Shown one piece after another: positions 1 through 5,595 of a stretch of 41,483 nucleotides of DNA. Source of the stretch: a virus. The notes under the pieces were generated by a model that saw nothing but the letters and a program-made list of their open reading frames with translations, did not search any database and was not told the origin of the DNA. A program made the position numbers and the translations under genes. The DNA is taken from the IMG/VR virus record IMGVR_UViG_3300008261_000047, positions 1 through 41,483 of that record. One strand, written 5' to 3'. The first letter of the stretch is position 1. Each line of letters starts with the position of its first letter.

Positions 1-114
1 GTTGCCAGTGATGATGTCGAGGCTCTCTTTCGAGCTGAACTTTGACAAACCAAACATCCCGCCAACGTGCTCTTTATAACTCTGCGGATAGTCACCGCTG
101 ATGTTATTCGCTCG
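1..114. repeat. Terminal direct repeat, left copy (circular closure)
   Basis: Bases 1-114 are identical to 41370-41483. A gene reads straight across the join, so this is the overlap of a circular or circularly permuted genome and not an internal duplication. Whether the virion DNA really has 114-bp redundant ends cannot be decided from sequence alone. Confidence 0.95.
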
Positions 115-174
115 GTAGTCGGTGTTGAGGTTGAGCCAGCCAAGGGCTTTTAACGCCCTTAAGTAGTCACTCAT
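1..174 (-). CDS. Small phage protein, 5' part (gene continues at 41369)
   Basis: The start ATG is at 174, inside the last codons of the upstream 78-residue gene (8-bp overlap). The frame stays open to base 1 and continues without a break from 41369 down to a TGA at 41328, giving 71 residues. The joined product begins MSDYLRALKALGWLNLN and ends ALREGWKE. It is soluble-looking and mixed in charge, with no motif I recognise. It lies inside the long leftward unit just before the Mom-like gene, whose start ATG overlaps its stop. The intact frame across the artificial ends is the best proof that the genome is circular. Confidence 0.8.
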   Translation of the reverse strand, partial: MSDYLRALKALGWLNLNTDYRANNISGDYPQSYKEHVGGMFGLSKFSSKESLDIITGN

Positions 175-403
175 GCCTATCCTCCCACTTCCAGCCAAGA
201 AGCAGCCGAGTTATTAAGCGATGGAACCAATGGGGTTTATCTCCATCATAGAAATTAAGACGAATGTTTTTATAACCAGAATGACCTCCACAAATCCTCA
301 TGTACCAAACGCCCGTGTGTTTGTGATTTTTAATATGCTCAAATGCATTGCTTTCATAGGTATATATCATTGATGTGCTAACGCCATCGGTATGTTCACT
401 CAT
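167..403 (-). CDS. Hypothetical protein, 78 aa
   Basis: A 78-residue protein rich in His, Tyr and Trp (HTGVWYMRICGGHSGY in the middle, LLLGWKWEDRHE at the C-terminus). There is no signal peptide or clear membrane helix. The start ATG at 403 overlaps the end of the 53-residue gene upstream by 8 bp, and its stop overlaps the next gene's start, the tight packing seen throughout this unit. I do not recognise a family. The position among accessory early genes suggests a dispensable host-interaction role, which is inference only. Confidence 0.6.
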   Translation of the reverse strand: MSEHTDGVSTSMIYTYESNAFEHIKNHKHTGVWYMRICGGHSGYKNIRLNFYDGDKPHWFHRLITRLLLGWKWEDRHE

Positions 404-557
404 GTTCTTCCATCTCCTCCTTTTCTCTTGCTAAATCTATCAATGTTTGCTCGCTGATGATGTCGGTCTCACCATCAAAACTGATGTTGAAAATGCCTCT
501 GCTTGTCTCAACAATCTCGAATTGATCAAGTATCTCTATCGCTCGTTTGACTGTCAT
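396..557 (-). CDS. Small acidic protein, 53 aa (paralogue of the 54-aa gene at 1958-2122)
   Basis: ATG at 557 overlaps the TGA of the upstream gene (ATGA). The product starts MTVKRAIEILDQF and contains IVETSRGIFNISF, DGETDIISEQ and LIDLAREKEEMEE. The 54-residue protein at 1958-2122 has the same order: MTIQRAKEILEEN, IVEIGCGVFVMTY, DGETEVAGEQ, IIDWARELEE. About half of the positions match by eye, so the two are paralogues. The predicted fold is helix, beta-beta hairpin around DGET, helix. Function unknown. Real-gene status rests on conservation between the two copies and on coupling. Confidence 0.65.
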   Translation of the reverse strand: MTVKRAIEILDQFEIVETSRGIFNISFDGETDIISEQTLIDLAREKEEMEEHE

Positions 558-847
558 TTTGCAAACCTCCCCGTTTGATTATCCCATTCGTCCCAATGAG
601 CGTTTACCACTTTGCCACCATCCGAGCATTTATAGTCTCCAGTGATGTAATCCAAGTCTGTGATGTTAGGTGCTTTCCTGCGGCATTCATTTGAGCAGAC
701 TTTGAATTGCCTCGCACCAATATCTTGATGACCAATTGACCCCCAAAGATGAGATTCTTCGCCCCATTCAAACGATTGTTGGCATACATCACACTTATAA
801 ATCTTGATGGTTTTTGGTGTAAACTTGATGATTTCACTCATGCTCAT
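554..847 (-). CDS. Small zinc-finger-like protein, 97 aa
   Basis: A CDVC knuckle at residues 19-22 pairs with CSNEC (Cys51, Cys55) to make a likely four-cysteine zinc site, with His33 and His40 between them. The C-terminal part is acidic and Trp-rich. ATG at 847 is used here; an in-frame ATG two codons later is possible, and GAGGAG lies upstream. The gene overlaps the 32-residue membrane protein before it by 14 bp and the 53-residue gene after it by 4 bp. Proteins of this type in phages often bind nucleic acid or a host polymerase partner, but nothing here shows the target. Confidence 0.65.
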   Translation of the reverse strand: MSMSEIIKFTPKTIKIYKCDVCQQSFEWGEESHLWGSIGHQDIGARQFKVCSNECRRKAPNITDLDYITGDYKCSDGGKVVNAHWDEWDNQTGRFAK

Positions 848-932
848 TCATCTCCTCCGCTGAGCAAAACGCCCAAACGATGATGCCGATTGAGACGATG
901 ATAAAGACGAGCAGCCCTTGTGCAAAGCTCAT
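834..932 (-). CDS. Single-helix membrane microprotein 3, 32 aa
   Basis: The product starts MSFAQGLLVFIIVSIGIIVW and ends in a short acidic tail (AEEMNEHE). Residues 6-24 form one hydrophobic helix. The first nine residues are identical to those of the next gene upstream (929-1039), and the IIVWAF stretch recurs, so this is a tandem duplicate. ATG at 932 overlaps the TGA of that gene (ATGA). It is the third of three adjacent membrane microproteins. Too short for most gene finders; the conservation and exact coupling are the evidence. Function unknown; holin regulation or superinfection exclusion are possible. Confidence 0.65.
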   Translation of the reverse strand: MSFAQGLLVFIIVSIGIIVWAFCSAEEMNEHE

Positions 933-1039
933 TTCTTCTTATCCCCTCTTCTTAAATCTGTTGCCCATAAAAACGCCCAAACGATGATGGCATCAGCAAT
1001 GACGGTAAGAAAGACGAGCAACCCTTGTGCAAAGCTCAT
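929..1039 (-). CDS. Single-helix membrane microprotein 2, 36 aa
   Basis: The product starts MSFAQGLLVF, continues LTVIADAIIVWAFLW, and ends in a basic tail (DLRRGDKKK). One transmembrane helix at about residues 6-27 with the positive tail suggests a cytoplasmic C-terminus. It is a near twin of the 32-residue protein downstream over the first ten residues and the IIVWAF motif. A longer in-frame reading starts upstream at 1150 but would run into two other genes; the ATG at 1039, in an ATGA overlap with the 31-residue gene, fits the pattern of this unit. Confidence 0.7.
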   Translation of the reverse strand: MSFAQGLLVFLTVIADAIIVWAFLWATDLRRGDKKK

Positions 1040-1131
1040 TTTGTAGTGTTCTCCTTTACCATGATAGCTACCCAAACAATAATAATAAAAACCGTCACTA
1101 TGACAACTATAAAATTTTGAAGCAATGTCAT
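1036..1131 (-). CDS. Single-helix membrane microprotein 1, 31 aa
   Basis: The product is MTLLQNFIVVIVTVF, then IIIVWVAIMVKENTTK. Almost all of residues 3-24 are hydrophobic, with a short charged tail. It shares the spacing and an IIVW-type motif with the two following genes but not the MSFAQG start, so it is the most divergent of the three. ATG at 1131 overlaps the TGA of the 96-residue gene upstream, and its own TGA overlaps the next ATG. Read as a real gene because of the unbroken coupling on both sides. Confidence 0.6.
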   Translation of the reverse strand: MTLLQNFIVVIVTVFIIIVWVAIMVKENTTK

Positions 1132-1418
1132 TTCTTCTTCTCCTCCTCAATCAAATATTTAGCATTTTGAATTGCAATCCTGGAAACATCTAGCTTTCTT
1201 TGGAGAATGTCCATGTAAAGTTTTCGGCGAATAATCAATGACTCAAGTGCAAGAATTCGTGACTCTTTTGCCCAAGAATTTTTAGCGTCTTTAAGTATTC
1301 GTTTTGGTTTTGTCATCCACCATTTGACGTAATAGCACTTAGATGTTTCACCCACCACGTTCAATTCATAAACATTGACATTTCCATTTATGTCGGCGTC
1401 TGCTCTGTAAAATGTCAT
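1128..1418 (-). CDS. Hypothetical basic protein, 96 aa
   Basis: A 96-residue protein with a beta-rich N-terminal half (ADADINGNVNVYELNVVGE) followed by a strongly basic, helical C-terminal half with many Lys/Arg and a coiled-coil-like pattern (about residues 50-90), ending EEEKKK. ATG at 1418 overlaps the upstream TGA; its own stop overlaps the first membrane microprotein. I do not recognise it. The basic helical tail would suit nucleic-acid or membrane-surface binding, but that is inference. Confidence 0.6.
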   Translation of the reverse strand: MTFYRADADINGNVNVYELNVVGETSKCYYVKWWMTKPKRILKDAKNSWAKESRILALESLIIRRKLYMDILQRKLDVSRIAIQNAKYLIEEEKKK

Positions 1419-1735
1419 TTCTTCTCCTCCTTCAAGAACTCAACGCAAAGAAATGTCTTGCCATACGCTTCGTTTGGTGGAGCGTAAGGGCCACCAAACG
1501 TATGATAAAACTTAATCGGCTTCTTTTTTAACGGCTTGATGCCAAGGATTGGAAACGTATCAACATGGATGAGTTGCCAACCAGTAGTCCCTCTGCAAAC
1601 GTCAATGTGGTAATCGTTGTATTTTAAGACTTCTCCTTTGCTTGTAAATCCATTGCCAAATTCGTACACCTTGCCACCCATCTCTATATGGGTGGCTTGC
1701 TCCAACGAACATTCCTCTAACTTCTTCTCGCTCAT
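1415..1735 (-). CDS. Hypothetical protein, 106 aa
   Basis: I chose the ATG at 1735 because a good ribosome site (AGGAGAAGGA) lies just before it; the frame is open further upstream but that part overlaps the zinc-ribbon gene. The product begins MSEKKLEECSLEQATHI, is beta-rich with many aromatic and Gly residues (YHTFGGPYAPPNEAYG near the C-terminus), and ends in Lys/Glu. No family recognised. Its 10-bp gap from the upstream gene is one of the few places in this unit where translation is restarted from a fresh site. Confidence 0.6.
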   Translation of the reverse strand: MSEKKLEECSLEQATHIEMGGKVYEFGNGFTSKGEVLKYNDYHIDVCRGTTGWQLIHVDTFPILGIKPLKKKPIKFYHTFGGPYAPPNEAYGKTFLCVEFLKEEKK

Positions 1736-1745
1736 TTCCTTCTCC

Positions 1746-1961
1746 TTAGACAACTTGCCCCTCGGCGTATTTCGTTGCCAATGGTCGGTAGCTACTTGGT
1801 GATGTTTGACCGCACTTTTCGCACTCCATTGACGGAATGACAACGGTGTGGAAGTATGCGTCATCGTAGCCCCTGCCGTTGGTTGTTGCTTGGCAATGTT
1901 CGCACTCGTATATCGCTTGAAAGTCTCTTCGAGACTGATTGATGATTTCTTTAATTTTCAT
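1746..1961 (-). CDS. Zinc-ribbon protein, 71 aa
   Basis: ATG at 1961 overlaps the TGA of the 54-residue gene (ATGA). The product begins MKIKEIINQSRRDFQA and has two CxxC knuckles, CEHC and CEKC, about 26 residues apart, the layout of a zinc ribbon. Between them is a Gly/Tyr/Asp-rich loop. Small zinc ribbons of this kind are common among phage early genes, where some bind RNA polymerase or mRNA. Here only the metal site is visible; the partner is unknown. Confidence 0.7.
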   Translation of the reverse strand: MKIKEIINQSRRDFQAIYECEHCQATTNGRGYDDAYFHTVVIPSMECEKCGQTSPSSYRPLATKYAEGQVV

Positions 1962-2122
1962 TCTTCGTTTTCCTCCAATTCTCTTGCCCAATCTATGATC
2001 TGCTGTTCTCCAGCGACCTCGGTTTCACCGTCATTGTAAGTCATCACAAATACGCCGCAACCAATTTCAACAATCTTGTATTCGTTTTCCTCCAATATCT
2101 CCTTCGCTCTTTGTATGGTCAT
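1958..2122 (-). CDS. Small acidic protein, 54 aa (paralogue of the 53-aa gene at 396-557)
   Basis: The product starts MTIQRAKEILEENEY and carries IVEIGCGVFVMTY, NDGETEVAGEQQ and IIDWARELEENEE. It matches the 53-residue protein at 396-557 along its whole length with one two-residue indel. ATG at 2122 overlaps the TGA of the 91-residue gene upstream, and its TGA overlaps the zinc-ribbon start. Both copies sit directly beside a small zinc-binding protein gene, which may mean that the pair was duplicated together. Function unknown. Confidence 0.65.
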   Translation of the reverse strand: MTIQRAKEILEENEYKIVEIGCGVFVMTYNDGETEVAGEQQIIDWARELEENEE

Positions 2123-2394
2123 TTCTTCTCCTCTTTTTGCTGCCGTTCAATAACGAACCCCTCCGGGATCCCGTCTCTGAGATACCAGTAAACAGTCCAG
2201 CTATAAAGTTTGCATAACGTTTTCAGGTGCAATTCAACACGTTCCCCGAAAGGCGTGTTCGACACCATAAGCGCAATTACTTCCCCTTTTACCTCTTTGC
2301 CGTTTAGCTTGTATGGTGAGCGTTTGTGCGACACAAGATCGCCCACGTTTACATAGTCCGTTACTGGTGGCATAACTACGTCTGACAATTTCAT
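2119..2394 (-). CDS. Hypothetical protein, 91 aa
   Basis: A beta-rich protein starting MKLSDVVMPPVTDYV, with a VGDLVSHKRSPYKLNGKEVKG segment typical of small SH3-like or KOW-like barrels, and a Lys/Glu tail. No cysteine site or membrane helix. Coupled by ATGA to its neighbours on both sides. The neighbouring 84-residue protein also has a VDDIVWVKKDG segment of the same style, so the two may be related barrels. I cannot name a family. Confidence 0.6.
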   Translation of the reverse strand: MKLSDVVMPPVTDYVNVGDLVSHKRSPYKLNGKEVKGEVIALMVSNTPFGERVELHLKTLCKLYSWTVYWYLRDGIPEGFVIERQQKEEKK

Positions 2395-2645
2395 TGGATC
2401 ACCTTGCCGTTTCGCTCAACGGCCCAATGTTCCGGCACTTCGATAAGACCGGAAATTTTGTATTTGGAGGTGCTTAGTATTGGTCGTATAACAATTTCGC
2501 TTGGGCCATACGGCAAACCGATTTCCCACATCTCGTAGTGGTGCATAGATTCACAAGGCTGAACGGAAAGCACAATCCATTTGTAAGCGCATGGGCCATC
2601 TTTTTTGACCCATACAATGTCGTCAACCTCAAGTTGTACGCTCAT
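2391..2645 (-). CDS. Hypothetical protein, 84 aa
   Basis: I chose the ATG at 2645, which overlaps the stop of the zinc-binding gene upstream; a longer in-frame version begins 36 bp earlier but would overlap that gene more deeply. The product starts MSVQLEVDDIVWVKKDGP and continues with beta strands and a C-terminal WAVERNGKVIQ. It looks like a small barrel protein similar in style to the 91-residue neighbour. Function not recognised. Confidence 0.6.
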   Translation of the reverse strand: MSVQLEVDDIVWVKKDGPCAYKWIVLSVQPCESMHHYEMWEIGLPYGPSEIVIRPILSTSKYKISGLIEVPEHWAVERNGKVIQ

Positions 2646-2824
2646 TTCTTGCCCCCTAACGTCTGATGCCCGCAATCGCACGGTGTACGGAAGATCCGAG
2701 AGGCCATCTCGTTGTAATCGTGCGTATCAAAGAGCATCGTTTGTTTTTGGTTGCAAACTTCGCATTTCACCTCGGCTTTGATGCCTTTATGAGGTTTCAT
2801 CCAATGCACCATCTGAAGTTTCAT
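2642..2824 (-). CDS. Small zinc-binding protein, 60 aa
   Basis: Residues include CEVC and CDCG about 27 residues apart, and several His, the pattern of a short zinc ribbon. The N-terminus MKLQMVHWMKPHKG is basic. ATG at 2824 overlaps the TGA of the 227-residue gene. It is one of several predicted zinc-binding microproteins in this unit. In phage Mu the small zinc-finger protein Com controls translation of mom; a Mom-like gene lies further down this same transcript, but the two are not adjacent and no link is shown. Confidence 0.65.
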   Translation of the reverse strand: MKLQMVHWMKPHKGIKAEVKCEVCNQKQTMLFDTHDYNEMASRIFRTPCDCGHQTLGGKK

Positions 2825-3504
2825 GCGCCCTCCATTGACTTAGCTTTTTCGATCAGCGTTTGCTCCGTGCAGGCAAAGAAGCTATCTTCACGATCCGTGC
2901 GTTGCAGCAAGTACATATTGTCTTGCCGATCCGCAAGCGTGTACCCGTGCAGTCCGAGTGTTTTTAAGGCTCGGTCGGGCGTCCAAGGAGCCACATTGTT
3001 CCATTCTTCGGGCCGGGTATTCAAAGTTAGCGTGATGAATTCAAACAGCTCGTAGTAGAAGAATTGTTCGTCCACCTCTTGGCCTTCAATCTCTTTCACC
3101 ATGTCTGGAAACTTATTGACGATCTTCTCGACGTCAACAAATTCCCCGAGCCAACTGTTGGTTTGTATGTATTCCTCGGCCATGCGACGAATGAAGTTCC
3201 GTCCGACCGGAGTAACGATCGTATCCCCGAGCGCGTCCTCCCGAAGCCACCAAGTGGTGTTTTCGTTGTCTTGCCCGACATTCTCGGTAAACAGATAGGC
3301 AATTACTTTATCTTTCTTTGCCTCCATCTTTTGGGCGCAAGCGGCGTTGATTGCCTTGACCAGAAAGTTGCTGATGACCAGCGCATTGCTCTCATTGCTG
3401 AGAACGTGCTGGCAGCTTTGACGGGTCAGCGCGGCGAGGTCGTCAAAATGCGCCCCCATGAAAGTGGCTGCGAGGTAGGTGTTTAGTTCTTGTTGTGTAT
3501 CCAT
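2821..3504 (-). CDS. Hypothetical protein, 227 aa
   Basis: The largest unknown of the left unit. The ATG at 3504 follows a strong ribosome site (AAAAGGAG), one of the few in this region. The sequence is mostly helical and acidic, with an N-terminal part MDTQQELNTYLAATFMGAHF, a central acidic stretch (EIEGQEVDEQFFYYELFEF) and a C-terminal DRALKTLGLHGY segment. The sequence TWWLREDALGD may be a turn between domains. I see no catalytic motif, cysteine cluster or membrane helix, and do not recognise the family. Confidence 0.65.
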   Translation of the reverse strand: MDTQQELNTYLAATFMGAHFDDLAALTRQSCQHVLSNESNALVISNFLVKAINAACAQKMEAKKDKVIAYLFTENVGQDNENTTWWLREDALGDTIVTPVGRNFIRRMAEEYIQTNSWLGEFVDVEKIVNKFPDMVKEIEGQEVDEQFFYYELFEFITLTLNTRPEEWNNVAPWTPDRALKTLGLHGYTLADRQDNMYLLQRTDREDSFFACTEQTLIEKAKSMEGA

Positions 3505-3516
3505 GTTAGTCTCCTT

Positions 3517-3918
3517 TTAAAATGTGTAGTCGTAGTATTTTTCTCTATGCCCGATCAGTAGCCCGATTGAGTCGTGGAAGTACCAGCGTTTGGTGACTTC
3601 GTTGAAAGCGACCGCTCTCCAAGTTAACCGGCCCTTTTTCTTTTTAGCCGACAACCGGAACGTATACTTTGCGCCTTCGGGGTTGCGAATGTACTCATAC
3701 TTTTGGGATTCGCTGAACGATCCGCTGATGTACTTTGTATCATCCATTTGAACTTCAACCGCAACGGTCGAACCAATCTTGAATACCTTGGTGATAGTTG
3801 CCGGATGACGATCCGTCCAGCTAATCAAGGTGGCGGGTTTATCTACCGCCACCAATGACTCGTCAATTTTGCTGTTGATCATTAGTTCATTGACCAACGA
3901 TCCAGTTCGCCAACTCAC
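3517..3918 (-). CDS. Hypothetical protein, 133 aa
   Basis: Starts with GTG at 3918 in a GTGA overlap with the first gene of the unit. The product reads MSWRTGSLVNELM, then ISWTDRHPATITKV, and ends EKYYDYTF. The WTDRHxxTI segment recurs in small proteins of other phages and plasmids that I remember only as uncharacterised. The fold appears beta-rich with a basic middle (SAKKKKGRLTWR). Function unknown. Confidence 0.65.
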   Translation of the reverse strand: MSWRTGSLVNELMINSKIDESLVAVDKPATLISWTDRHPATITKVFKIGSTVAVEVQMDDTKYISGSFSESQKYEYIRNPEGAKYTFRLSAKKKKGRLTWRAVAFNEVTKRWYFHDSIGLLIGHREKYYDYTF

Positions 3919-4370
3919 CGGTTGTTCTCCTCAATGCACCAATAGAAATTGCAGTTGCTAATAATTTCGAGCAAGTCGTAGCAAAATTGGTGAACAATGC
4001 ACTCCTTCACCTTCTCCGGTTGCTTTGCGAATTCAAATTCTGACGATCTCGCTTCGGTCATAAAAAGCCAATCGTAGAAGGTCACTTGCGCAACGGACGG
4101 CATATCGTCTACCGAGTCCCACGACGCAAATTCAAGTGGATTCTCCTTGGCCTCATTCCATTCATCCAAATCCATCTGTGCGCTAAGGCCGTCGCCTGTG
4201 TATGGCGGCTCGCCATAGCCCGTCACGGGGTCGAATATGCCGTTGTGGTAGGAATGATCTCCCGTCGCTGCTTCTTTCTCTAGAGAAGCAATGTACTTCT
4301 CGTAATTCTCCTTCAGTTTCTTAAATGTTTCGGTCATTTTGGTCACTTGCCCAAGTATAAAACTTGGCAT
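3915..4370 (-). CDS. Hypothetical acidic protein, first gene of the left unit
   Basis: The frame is open from an ATG at 4370 (151 residues) and from a second ATG at 4337 (140 residues, MTETFKKLKENYEKY). Neither has a good ribosome site; the shorter start gives a more natural helical N-terminus. The protein is acidic, with a Gly/Tyr/Pro-rich loop (FDPVTGYGEPPYTG) and a helical C-terminus with two Cys. It follows the predicted leftward promoter at 4409-4437 and so should be the first product made. No family recognised. Confidence 0.6.
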   Translation of the reverse strand: MPSFILGQVTKMTETFKKLKENYEKYIASLEKEAATGDHSYHNGIFDPVTGYGEPPYTGDGLSAQMDLDEWNEAKENPLEFASWDSVDDMPSVAQVTFYDWLFMTEARSSEFEFAKQPEKVKECIVHQFCYDLLEIISNCNFYWCIEENNR

Positions 4371-4408
4371 TCTTCATATTACTACAATTTTCATTATTGC
4401 AGTCTTGT

Positions 4409-4437
4409 AATATGCAAAAAACTTTTTTCAGGTTCAA
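4409..4437 (-). promoter_or_regulatory. Candidate promoter for the left unit
   Basis: On the minus strand a -35-like TTGAAC (4432-4437) and a -10-like CATATT (4409-4414) are separated by exactly 17 bp. The start point would be near 4402, about 30 bp before the first ATG. The spacer contains an AAAAAAGTTTTTT near-palindrome that could bind a regulator. This is pattern matching to the sigma70 consensus with two mismatches in each box. Confidence 0.45.
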
Positions 4438-4461
4438 AATCAACGATCATAACAAAAAGTT

Positions 4462-4479
4462 GTTTTCAAGAATGAAAAC
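4462..4479. promoter_or_regulatory. Inverted repeat, candidate operator
   Basis: A perfect 7-bp inverted repeat, GTTTTCA-AGAA-TGAAAAC, lies between the leftward promoter and the start of the HTH microprotein gene at 4497. The position between divergent units next to a DNA-binding protein gene suggests an operator for that protein. No binding evidence. Confidence 0.4.
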
Positions 4480-4496
4480 TGGAGTAGTATATTTGT

Positions 4497-4658
4497 ATGG
4501 ATCAACAGAGGCTAATACAAGAAGCTGCACAGTGGCTATTATTAAAGGCAACTGTTAGGCCAATTTCCAAGATTGCAAAGGAGGCCGGAATGTCAGTCAA
4601 CAAACTGAAGTACCAAGCCAAGCAATACTTGAGACAAACCGAACGAGACACAAAATGA
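4497..4658 (+). CDS. Small HTH DNA-binding protein, 53 aa
   Basis: ATG at 4497, with GGAG 12 bp upstream. The product starts MDQQRLIQEAAQWLL and has a textbook helix-turn-helix at about residues 22-46: ISKIAKEAGMSVNKLKYQAK. There is no other domain. It is the first gene of the rightward early unit and its TGA overlaps the next ATG (ATGA). With divergent transcription starting just behind it and an inverted repeat at 4462-4479, it is the obvious candidate regulator of the leftward/rightward choice. It is shorter than Cro-like repressors, so a partner or dimer is likely. Confidence 0.7.
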   Translation: MDQQRLIQEAAQWLLLKATVRPISKIAKEAGMSVNKLKYQAKQYLRQTERDTK

Positions 4659-5236
4659 GTGAATACAAAATCATTGGAGAAAAAGTAGTTGACGAGTCAA
4701 CCGGAGAAATCCTTGGCGACGTCGTGACCGACGGAATCATTAGCGACAAGTACGCTTTTGAAGCCGTATCCGAAAAGCTCTCCCGGATTGATTCCGAGAT
4801 TGACTCGGAAACAAGAAGGTTGGAAGCCATGATCGAAAACCAACGCAAGTTGCTTGCTCGCAAGAAGTCCTACCGAGATTACCTACTTGCTTGTTACACC
4901 GAGCCGTTGAAGGCGTATTGCTTGGATCAGTCCGAAAAGTATGGCTTGTCTACGATCCGAAACCTCTATGCGACGTATTCGTTCAGAAACGTCAAGGGCG
5001 GTTTGAAACTTGTGGACGAAGAAGCTGCTCTTTTCTCTCTATCCGTTTCCAAATTCAGAGGATTGAAACTCAAGGAGTGCGTCAAAGTCACTCAGAAGTT
5101 CCAAGTCTCTAAACTCACCGAGGCCCAAAAGCAACTTATCATAAAGAAGGGAGTTCCGGGCTTTGCGGTAAGCGAAGATGAAAAGCGGTTCTACATCAAG
5201 ACCGCCGGTTCTGGTAGCGGAAACGACAATGCTTGA
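4655..5236 (+). CDS. Gp157/Gam-like coiled-coil protein, 193 aa
   Basis: Residues about 35-75 form a coiled coil (EKLSRIDSEIDSETRRLEAM and following), then a helical YRDYLLACYTEPLKAY segment and a beta-rich C-terminal domain with SFRNVKGGLKLVDEE, ending in a Gly/Ser tail. This order resembles siphovirus Gp157 and Gam-type proteins, which protect DNA ends or inhibit host nucleases. The next genes encode an SSB-like protein and a nuclease, which fits a recombination role. The family call is from general resemblance only. Confidence 0.5.
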   Translation: MSEYKIIGEKVVDESTGEILGDVVTDGIISDKYAFEAVSEKLSRIDSEIDSETRRLEAMIENQRKLLARKKSYRDYLLACYTEPLKAYCLDQSEKYGLSTIRNLYATYSFRNVKGGLKLVDEEAALFSLSVSKFRGLKLKECVKVTQKFQVSKLTEAQKQLIIKKGVPGFAVSEDEKRFYIKTAGSGSGNDNA

Positions 5237-5471
5237 GAAGAAACTTGCGCCTAACACCCTCCTCGTCGGGAGGGTGAAGCGGTCTATTAAGGTCTACGGT
5301 AAGACGACCTACGTTCCTGCCACCGCCAAAGCGCGAATTATTGGATGGGACAACGCGGTGTCGGCCTACCGTGCCTACACTTGGTTAGAGGTCGAAGGCT
5401 CCTCTGAGCAGCACAACAAGAAAGTGAGCATGATCGGGGTCAACTACTACATTGCTTGGGAGGTCGAATAA
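5229..5471 (+). CDS. Hypothetical protein, 80 aa
   Basis: I chose the ATG at 5229, which overlaps the end of the previous gene by 8 bp; GCGGA lies upstream. The product starts MLEKKLAPNTLLVGRVK, is basic in the first half and has the pattern of a small beta barrel (KTTYVPATAKARIIGWD). It ends YYIAWEVE. Its TAA overlaps the ATG of the membrane microprotein. No family recognised. Confidence 0.6.
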   Translation: MLEKKLAPNTLLVGRVKRSIKVYGKTTYVPATAKARIIGWDNAVSAYRAYTWLEVEGSSEQHNKKVSMIGVNYYIAWEVE

Positions 5472-5590
5472 TGTTGGCCATTCTCCTTCTCTTTCCAGTT
5501 TGCATACTAGGTATCATTATTCACCTTCTGGAGGAATCCGAAGGCGCGAAAGGGAGCGCATCCCATAGAAAGAACCATAAAAGAAGGTAA
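5471..5590 (+). CDS. Membrane microprotein, 39 aa
   Basis: The start MLAILLLFPVCILGIIIHLL is a single transmembrane helix, followed by a short polar loop and a strongly basic tail (HRKNHKRR). The ATG shares its A with the previous TAA, and the stop is 5 bp before the next ATG, with AAGAAGG just before the stop acting as ribosome site for that gene. Membrane-anchored with a cytoplasmic positive tail. Role unknown. Confidence 0.55.
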   Translation: MLAILLLFPVCILGIIIHLLEESEGAKGSASHRKNHKRR

Positions 5591-5595
5591 TAAAC

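Noticed and set aside
2666-3486. Plus-strand frames opposite the 227-residue gene
   Set aside because: They lie antisense to a well-started gene, have no ribosome site and no protein-like motif.
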